A DNA stretch of 10,041 nucleotides from assembly GCA_964391885.1 (NCBI GenBank), contig CAYMNU010000011.1, positions 1-10,041 on the forward strand. The letters are read 5' to 3'. This document shows, one piece after another, positions 5,001-10,041 of the stretch. Source of the DNA: CAYMNU01 sp964391885. GTDB lineage: Archaea; Altiarchaeota; Altiarchaeia; JAFGQM01. Both the position numbers and the translations under genes were made by a program. The notes under the pieces are model-generated. The model was not told where the DNA came from. It saw only the letters and a program-made list of their open reading frames with translations, and made no database searches. Positions within the stretch are counted from its first letter, which is position 1. Every line of letters begins with the position of its first letter.

Positions 5001-6566
5001 TCAACCCTTGCGCTCGTAGTATTTGGCGACAAAAACAGAAAACTTTTCTATTGAGTTTACGCCTTTTTTCGCAGCCTCTGTGAGAAGTTCTGCCCTAAGG
5101 TCAAGCTCATCTTTGACTTTATTGTCACTTAATCCGGAGAATTTGCGTATCTTCTTTTGGACTATTGAGTTGTCATCAATCCTAATCAGAGAATCCTTTT
5201 CAGAATCCCACTCATAGAGAAGGTGTATCTCGGGCTTTCTGCTTCCGCTTATCTCTGCTATTTCAGTAACACGTCTGGCAAGGCCTTTGTTAGGAACATT
5301 TATTCTGTTCAAAACCACGATAAGGTCTAGCGCGGTAGCCATCTGCTCGGGAACGCTCATCGGCGGGGACATGAGCCTCACAAGCGTCTCATCGCTCGTG
5401 TTTGCGTGAATAGTTCCCATGGAGCCCTGGTGTCCAGTGTTCATCGCAGTGAAAAGGGTAAACGCTTCATCGTGCCTTACTTCACCGACTACAATACGGT
5501 CCGGCCTCATCCTCAGCGAGTTCTTCAGAAGCACGTCCATGGATATCTCGCCGGTACCTTCAATGCTCGGCGGTCGTGTCTCAAGCCTCACCCAATGATC
5601 AAGTGGCAGCCTCAGCTCAGCAGTGTCCTCGATAGTAAGTACACGGTCAGTGGGCCTGATGAACATGGATATACAGTTCAAGAATGTCGTCTTCCCCGAA
5701 GACGTGCCGCCGGAGATAAGGATATTGGAGGGGCGAACTTGCATACCTTCTGCAGCCAGCCATAGGAATGCCGCGGCTTCGGGATTTATCGTCTTAAAAT
5801 TTATCATATCGATGATGGTATAGGGATCTTCTCTGAATTTCCTTATTGTCAAACTGGGGCCGTCCACCGAAGCAGGATTCAACGTGGCATTAACCCTATC
5901 GCCGCTTGGAAGGCGTGCATCAAGGAGCGGGGTGTTAGTATCCACTCTTCGGGAAACGTCACGGGCGATTCTTTCGACCACATTAAGTATGTATTCATCT
6001 TCGTCTATCTGTATGTTGCTTAGAAGCATACCATGCTTCCTGTGAAAAACAAAGACCTTGCGCTCAGGAGGCACAACCATTACTTCTTCAAGTTGCTCGT
6101 CGTCCATCAAATAGTCTAAAAGACCATAGCCACCCATCTCACGCGAGATGATATCTGCATAAGCGCGCATCTTGTTCTCGCCGACGTTTATTGATTTGGT
6201 CTTTGATATCATCTCATAGAGCTTGTCATATAGGCCTTTCTTCCTTATCCTGGAATTGATACTCTCCTTTCTCACGTCGATTATCTTCGTGGCTACTCTT
6301 TGTATTGACTCTATTACAGTGCTGTCAGAAGGAGTGAGGTGGGGAAGCCTAACACGATAGAGATAAAGCTGTTCACCTGTATCCACTATATCGACATTGC
6401 CGTAGCTTTCGATTAGTTTCTCGGAACTGCTTTTCTTTTCAGAAAGCATGCGCATAAGGGCATCTTCACCTGAATGCTCATCAGTTGTTGATGATTGCTC
6501 AGGGCTGTCTTGTGAAGGTTCTGGGCTATCGGGCGCCAGGATTTTCTTCAGGTCTATCTCTGACAT
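5001..6566 (-). CDS. Type IV pilus assembly ATPase (FlaI/TadA/GspE family)
   Basis: A 521-residue hexameric secretion ATPase that powers pilus assembly at the cytoplasmic face. Residues 1-50 are acidic and disordered; about 55-250 form the N-terminal domain (GGYGLLDYLMDDEQLEEVMV; RVDTNTPLLDARLPSGDRVNA); about 260-450 form the RecA-like motor. The Walker A motif GGTSSGKT is at 286-293, the Asp/Glu box TIEDTAEL at 311-318, the Walker B region DRIVVGEVR at 356-364 and the His box TGHQGSMGTIHANT at 377-390. All catalytic motifs are intact. The C-terminal AAKKG-KYYERK tail matches archaeal members. The N-terminus carries DLKKILAP (5-12) and EDALMRML (34-41), both echoed in the next gene. A TATA-like element lies about 30 bases upstream and there is no Shine-Dalgarno sequence, suggesting a short leader and that this is the first gene of the operon. 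Confidence 0.95.
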   Translation of the reverse strand: MSEIDLKKILAPDSPEPSQDSPEQSSTTDEHSGEDALMRMLSEKKSSSEKLIESYGNVDIVDTGEQLYLYRVRLPHLTPSDSTVIESIQRVATKIIDVRKESINSRIRKKGLYDKLYEMISKTKSINVGENKMRAYADIISREMGGYGLLDYLMDDEQLEEVMVVPPERKVFVFHRKHGMLLSNIQIDEDEYILNVVERIARDVSRRVDTNTPLLDARLPSGDRVNATLNPASVDGPSLTIRKFREDPYTIIDMINFKTINPEAAAFLWLAAEGMQVRPSNILISGGTSSGKTTFLNCISMFIRPTDRVLTIEDTAELRLPLDHWVRLETRPPSIEGTGEISMDVLLKNSLRMRPDRIVVGEVRHDEAFTLFTAMNTGHQGSMGTIHANTSDETLVRLMSPPMSVPEQMATALDLIVVLNRINVPNKGLARRVTEIAEISGSRKPEIHLLYEWDSEKDSLIRIDDNSIVQKKIRKFSGLSDNKVKDELDLRAELLTEAAKKGVNSIEKFSVFVAKYYERKG

Positions 6567-6593
6567 TTTTGGGTAAAAACATTACGGGGGGAC

Positions 6594-6603
6594 GAATAAA
6601 AAC
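6594..6603 (-). promoter_or_regulatory. TATA-like promoter element of the pilus operon
   Basis: GTTTTTATTC on the minus strand is centred about 32 bases upstream of the ATPase ATG. Archaeal spacing would put the start of transcription a few bases before the ATG. A run of C residues (minus strand, about 6585-6590) separates it from the start. Confidence 0.45.
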
Positions 6604-6661
6604 ACCGCTGCATTTCAGGAAACCGGCTTTTGTTGTTTTTGATAGTCATATGGATTATTAA

Positions 6662-6690
6662 ACAGTAGAATCAAATAAGAATACAGTAGA
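6662..6690. repeat. 8-bp direct repeat at 21-bp spacing upstream of the pilus promoter
   Basis: ACAGTAGA occurs at 6662-6669 and 6683-6690, so the copies are 21 bp apart, two helical turns on the same DNA face. They lie about 60-95 bp upstream of the pilus promoter element. The remaining part of this 163-bp gap (6696-6729) holds a TTTTCGAAAA palindrome and a pyrimidine-rich minus strand just after serA, which may terminate the serA transcript. Confidence 0.35.
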
Positions 6691-6729
6691 TGGAATTTTC
6701 GAAAAGAGGGGGGCATGTGGAGAGAAAAC

Positions 6730-7638
6730 TTATGCAAGAGCCTCAATCATCTTCTCGGCTAGCTCACTGCCGACCCGGTCCTGCGCTTCTGAAGTGCTTG
6801 CACCCAAGTGGCAGGTGAATACGGTGTTATCCAAACTTAGTAAAGGAGAACCTTCGGGCGGTTCGTTCTCGAAAACATCGAGTGCTGCCCCCCGTATCAT
6901 TTTTTCCTTGAGTGCTTTGTATAGTGCGGCTTCATCTATTATACCGCCTCGCGAAATGTTAATTATTATCGCAGATTCCTTCATCATGGAAAGCTCCTTC
7001 TCGCCGACGAGCCCGCGGGTGGAATCTAATAAGGGGACGTGTACAGAGATTATGTCCGACTCTGCCATTATCGTATCCAGTGGCAGCAGCTCTACACCTA
7101 GCTGGGCTGCTTTTTCCTTGGATGCGTATGGGTCATACGCCAGAAGCCTGCAATCAAAGCCCTTCAGCAAACCTGCTACAAGCTTACCTACATTGCCGAA
7201 CCCTATTATGCCCCAGGTCTTTTTAGAGACCTCAGTTCCCTTGAACTTTTTTTTCTCCCAGAGCCCATCGCGGGTAGTTCTGTCAGCTGACGGTATGAAC
7301 CTGAGGAGTGATAGGGCCAGCCCTAGCGTAAGCTCGGCAACGCTTAGCAGATTCGCAGTAGGTGTGTTTATGACTTTGATGCCTTTTGATTCCGCATATT
7401 CCTTATCAACGTTATCCAAGCCTGCGCCCGCCCGTCCTATAACCTTGAGTGAGGGAGCTGCGTCGATAAGCTCCTGAGTCACCTTGGTCTTGCTTCTGAC
7501 GATAAGTGCATCAAATCCCTTTAGTTTCTCCATGAGGTCGGCAGGTTCCCATTCCAGGAACTCCTCGACTTCGTGCTTTTCCCTGAGAAGGGCAAGCGCA
7601 TCAGGGCTAATCTTCTCGCTGACAAGAATCTTTGGCAT
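6730..7638 (-). CDS. serA: D-3-phosphoglycerate dehydrogenase, short form without ACT domain
   Basis: A 302-residue D-2-hydroxyacid dehydrogenase that oxidises 3-phosphoglycerate to phosphohydroxypyruvate, the first step of phosphorylated serine synthesis. The substrate domain at about 1-97 contains VIGRAGAGLDNVD (67-79), the signature around the substrate-binding segment. The NAD domain carries GFGNVG (146-151) with Asp169 at the end of the second strand, favouring NAD over NADP. The catalytic residues are Arg230 (NISRGG), Glu259 (ENEPP) and His277 (CHLGAST). It ends right after the catalytic core, so the ACT and intervening regulatory domains of long SerA are absent and serine feedback is unlikely by that route. 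I chose the ATG at 7638 (MPKILVSEKI); a TTG two codons earlier is in frame. It follows the small membrane protein gene by 17 bases, so they probably share a transcript. A related hydroxyacid dehydrogenase is a less likely alternative. Confidence 0.9.
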   Translation of the reverse strand: MPKILVSEKISPDALALLREKHEVEEFLEWEPADLMEKLKGFDALIVRSKTKVTQELIDAAPSLKVIGRAGAGLDNVDKEYAESKGIKVINTPTANLLSVAELTLGLALSLLRFIPSADRTTRDGLWEKKKFKGTEVSKKTWGIIGFGNVGKLVAGLLKGFDCRLLAYDPYASKEKAAQLGVELLPLDTIMAESDIISVHVPLLDSTRGLVGEKELSMMKESAIIINISRGGIIDEAALYKALKEKMIRGAALDVFENEPPEGSPLLSLDNTVFTCHLGASTSEAQDRVGSELAEKMIEALA

Positions 7639-7655
7639 TTTCAATATGAATAGGA

Positions 7656-8018
7656 TTAAACCTTCTTCTTTGCAACAGGCTTTGTGGTCTTTTTTATATC
7701 ATATGGAGGAGTATCAGGGATATCCTGTATCTCCTCTTCCAGGGGCAATATTGTCCGGTCAGACCGATATAATGCCATACCTAAAACCATGAAGGAAAGC
7801 CATAAGAAGAGGGATGCTATCGGAGCAGTAAGCTCGCCGAAAATGTCTCCCATCGGCCCGCCCATGTAGGCAAGGCTGGCTGCTTCGAGCGTCGTGTTCA
7901 GCACATATGCGGAGTTCAGGACGAAAAAGGCGCTGGCGAAAGTGAAGAGCGCCCCGAACATCTTAAGCAGGTGTACATACCTGCTGCCTATCTTTACCAA
8001 AAGCATCCTATGGACCAT
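7656..8018 (-). CDS. Small two-helix membrane protein of unknown function
   Basis: A 120-residue protein with two hydrophobic helices, about 17-40 and 62-84, joined by a Gly/Pro-containing loop (YMGGPMGDIFGEL), and a charged tail that is acidic at 93-102 and lysine-rich at the end (VAKKKV). The basic N-terminus and tail suggest both termini are cytoplasmic. I do not recognise a family. The start overlaps the stop of the large surface protein by 11 bases; an internal ATG at 8006 (Met5) would instead leave a 1-base gap. This tight coupling suggests the two proteins are made together, and the small one may help insert or anchor the large one, though that is inference. Confidence 0.75.
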   Translation of the reverse strand: MVHRMLLVKIGSRYVHLLKMFGALFTFASAFFVLNSAYVLNTTLEAASLAYMGGPMGDIFGELTAPIASLFLWLSFMVLGMALYRSDRTILPLEEEIQDIPDTPPYDIKKTTKPVAKKKV

Positions 8019-10032
8019 TTTGTTTTTTGCGTATGAATAACGTAGCCATCAATAAAAATGCGACGAATAATAAGATTGGGGAGCCGGTATCCGGAGCCCA
8101 TGGCAGGTCTGCAAGGAGGTTGGAGGTTTGCTGCGTTTCGGTTTTCTTGGGTTCTCCCATCATATTTCCAGGCATTCCTGTAACTGAATTGTTGATATTG
8201 GGAGCATACGTTGCACCGTCCCTATAGCTCGGGTCCCTTGGTATATCAAAGCCGTTGTAAAAAGTCCACTTGCCTGTGTCGGGGTCATATACTGCCATAC
8301 CATTGGTACCCCTCATCTTCTCAACCTGTTCGGGTCCGAATGATCCTGGGCCCTGCACTACGTTGCCGTTTGAATCCGTGTGTATTGACTCGAGTGTTGG
8401 ATTGCCGCTTGAGTCCCTTCCGAGTCTGAGTAAGATCAATTCGCCATCCTTGGTGTGTACGCTTATGACATCGCCTGCAACCTCTATCCTGTCGATTTCC
8501 TTACTATCTCCGCACTCGCCCGTGTGCCGATCGCACATGCGTATGAATTTCTTGCATATTCCGCTGCTGTCGTCTGCGATGAATGTCACAGTATGCCCGC
8601 TGGTTTCAAAAGATAATACCGGGCCTATCAGGTTCACCAGTTCCGCGAGCTCCGGACCTAGGTCTAGCATGAAGCCGTGGAAACTGCAGATTACACGGTC
8701 TATGTTCCTTATGCCATCACCCAGTGAGTCTTCCTCACCATCAGGCACACCGTCACCGTCGCTGTCAGGATTATTGGGATCCAAGCCTAGTGCATATTCT
8801 ATGGCATCGGAAAGCCCGTCTCCATCGCTGTCCACGTCATTAATCAGGTCGGCAGTACTCTGCTCGTTTACGCCAAATGCAGTCGCTTCGCCTTCGCCCA
8901 GCTTGTACAGCCAGACAAGAAGCTTAGACTTGTCCCTAACCCACATGAGCTGGGCATTGTCGGTATGTATGACCTCGGCTTTTTTGCCCGTATCTACGCC
9001 GTCAAGAAGGACCGTCTGGTCCATCCTTATCTCAAGCCTTGTGGCGCGGGACATCCTGCCGGGATCTGCGAATATGAAGACGCCATCCCTGTGTTCAATT
9101 TGGACTCCGTCGTCCAAGACTACTGTGTTTATCTCGCCCAGCTCGGCCAGTGCACGATCATGGTCTAGGGAACTATATCGCTTGTTGAGAGCACCGTTTA
9201 TGTACTGCACCATGCAGTCTATCACCTCAGTCACCTTACTGCTGGCCCCGTACTCGCCTGCATGTATGTTGGCATTCGAGCCGGTGCCGCCCAGGACGGA
9301 TCTGAAAAGAATATCCGTGCTGCCGAGGTCAACTGTAATTTGCCGGGTATCGTAAGGTATTACCGTCCCGGCCTGTGTCTGGTCGATTGCCTGCCTGAAC
9401 ATATCGTCAGTCTTGGAGAAAACGGTTCTCGTATTGTTCTCGGAGTCCATCTTTTGAATCTCCATCTTTGGCGTGCCGTCCGCAGTCTCGGTGAATAGGA
9501 CCGCCGTCTTGTCCTTTCCGCCGGGAGCAAGATTATCGACCATCGCTCTAGGCTTGATGGTTGCACTCATAGGCAGCTGCCATGACTTGCCTGAGAAATG
9601 TATATAGCAGCATTCGCCCACTGTCAAGGCCCCATAGAAGCCGCTGTCGTACTGGCCCCTGAACCAGAAGGTGTTCTTGTTGAGGTTCTTGGCCGCCTGG
9701 TCCCTGAAGGCCTGCTGGGCTATCTCAGAGACCTTGCCGGGCATTTCTATAAAGGTGCTCAAAAAGCCTTCCATGCCGCCCGCGTACTCCCTTACTTCTT
9801 CTTCCTCTTCGCCGCCTATGACATGTACCCCTGAGACTTGGGCCAGTGGGGCAGGGATAGATGCAACCGGGAAGCCTTGTATGAGCTCTCCTGCGACAGC
9901 GGCGCCGGAGGGAGTTTCTTCAATAGGCTCTTCTTCGGATGCCACAATTGCTGGTTGTGTTTCTCCTGAGCCACCTATTGCAGAGCTTATCGTAGTCTGA
10001 GTCTGGTTAAAGAGATCATTGATTATACTCAT
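8008..10032 (-). CDS. Large putative surface protein with Ca2+-type repeats and C-terminal anchor
   Basis: A protein of at least 674 residues. The frame remains open upstream of this ATG to the window edge (CAG GAT GGC), so the true start may lie outside. Residues 1-85 are low-complexity and acidic (EEEEE at 75-79). About 120-395 look beta-rich with many Asp/Gly turns. Residues 399-432 contain two thrombospondin type-3-like Asp/Gly loops (DSDGDGLSD and DSDGDGVPD around the IEYALGLDPNNP linker), a calcium-binding arrangement typical of extracellular proteins. Three cysteines are spaced CX6CX6C (493, 500, 507). The C-terminus runs PDTGS (647-651), a 15-residue hydrophobic helix (653-667) and RKK, as in sorting signals. 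No signal peptide is visible from this ATG, which conflicts with export unless the gene starts further upstream. I do not recognise a family beyond the repeats; adhesin or S-layer-associated roles are guesses. Confidence 0.8.
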   Translation of the reverse strand: MSIINDLFNQTQTTISSAIGGSGETQPAIVASEEEPIEETPSGAAVAGELIQGFPVASIPAPLAQVSGVHVIGGEEEEEVREYAGGMEGFLSTFIEMPGKVSEIAQQAFRDQAAKNLNKNTFWFRGQYDSGFYGALTVGECCYIHFSGKSWQLPMSATIKPRAMVDNLAPGGKDKTAVLFTETADGTPKMEIQKMDSENNTRTVFSKTDDMFRQAIDQTQAGTVIPYDTRQITVDLGSTDILFRSVLGGTGSNANIHAGEYGASSKVTEVIDCMVQYINGALNKRYSSLDHDRALAELGEINTVVLDDGVQIEHRDGVFIFADPGRMSRATRLEIRMDQTVLLDGVDTGKKAEVIHTDNAQLMWVRDKSKLLVWLYKLGEGEATAFGVNEQSTADLINDVDSDGDGLSDAIEYALGLDPNNPDSDGDGVPDGEEDSLGDGIRNIDRVICSFHGFMLDLGPELAELVNLIGPVLSFETSGHTVTFIADDSSGICKKFIRMCDRHTGECGDSKEIDRIEVAGDVISVHTKDGELILLRLGRDSSGNPTLESIHTDSNGNVVQGPGSFGPEQVEKMRGTNGMAVYDPDTGKWTFYNGFDIPRDPSYRDGATYAPNINNSVTGMPGNMMGEPKKTETQQTSNLLADLPWAPDTGSPILLFVAFLLMATLFIRKKQNGP

Positions 10033-10041
10033 GCCATCCTG

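Noticed and set aside
5406..5765. 119-codon plus-strand open frame opposite the pilus ATPase
   Set aside because: It overlies the conserved Walker and His-box region of the ATPase and shows no independent motif.
6794..7477. 227-codon plus-strand open frame opposite serA
   Set aside because: It is the antisense shadow of a well-conserved dehydrogenase and has no family features of its own.
8270..9355. 361-codon plus-strand open frame opposite the surface-protein gene
   Set aside because: Ser/Pro-rich translation with no recognisable domain is typical of the antisense of a Gly/Asp-rich gene; the minus-strand frame has repeats and an anchor.
1..10041. CRISPR array, insertion sequence or prophage genes
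   Set aside because: No regularly spaced repeats, transposase motifs or terminal inverted repeats with target duplications were found; the gene content looks like ordinary chromosome.

Overview
The window reads as archaeal chromosomal DNA of moderate GC content. The evidence is a tRNA interrupted at the canonical 37/38 position with a bulge-helix-bulge-like junction, TATA-type promoter elements close to RNA and gene starts, T-run terminators, few Shine-Dalgarno sequences, and an archaeal-style (FlaI/TadA, FlaJ/TadB/TadC) pilus-assembly operon. A small-genome (DPANN-like) archaeon would fit the dense packing, but the lineage cannot be fixed from this sequence alone.

Layout. The plus strand carries the 3' end of a P-type cation ATPase (1-588), which overlaps by ATGA a CPBP (Rce1/CAAX-like) membrane protease (585-1208). 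Everything else recognisable is on the minus strand. A HAD/SerB-like protein with an altered catalytic motif (1245-1934) converges on the protease gene. Next, right to left, comes a small RNA-rich segment: tRNA-Val(GAC) (2568-2642), a long hairpin leader (2479-2541), a 60-residue 4-oxalocrotonate-tautomerase family protein (2284-2466) and intron-bearing tRNA-Arg(UCU) (2086-2250). Upstream of that is a three-gene pilus motor operon: ATPase (5001-6566), a first FlaJ/TadB-type platform protein with a roughly 200-residue disordered N-terminal extension (3631-4971), and a second FlaJ/TadC-type protein (2718-3629). Farthest right is a cluster of serA without an ACT domain (6730-7638), a small two-helix membrane protein (7656-8018) and a large putative surface protein with thrombospondin type-3-like calcium repeats and a C-terminal sorting-like anchor (8008-10032, possibly extending past the window edge).

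How they work together. The ATPase and the two platform proteins should form the cytoplasmic and inner-membrane core of an archaeal type IV pilus of the Epd/Tad kind. No pilin or prepilin peptidase is present. The ATPase and the first platform protein share a short linear motif (D-L-x-K-[IL]-[LI]-A-P) in their disordered N-termini, which suggests a common docking partner. SerA starts the phosphorylated serine pathway, but the SerB-like protein has lost most of the residues needed for phosphoserine hydrolysis, so it probably does not complete that pathway.

The items most worth a second look are the shared motif in the pilus motor, the degenerate SerB-like protein, the xPxTG-like tail of the surface protein, the tRNA-Val/tautomerase leader hairpin with an alternative pairing to the tRNA acceptor strand, and the heavily structured tRNA-Arg intron with a relaxed splice junction.
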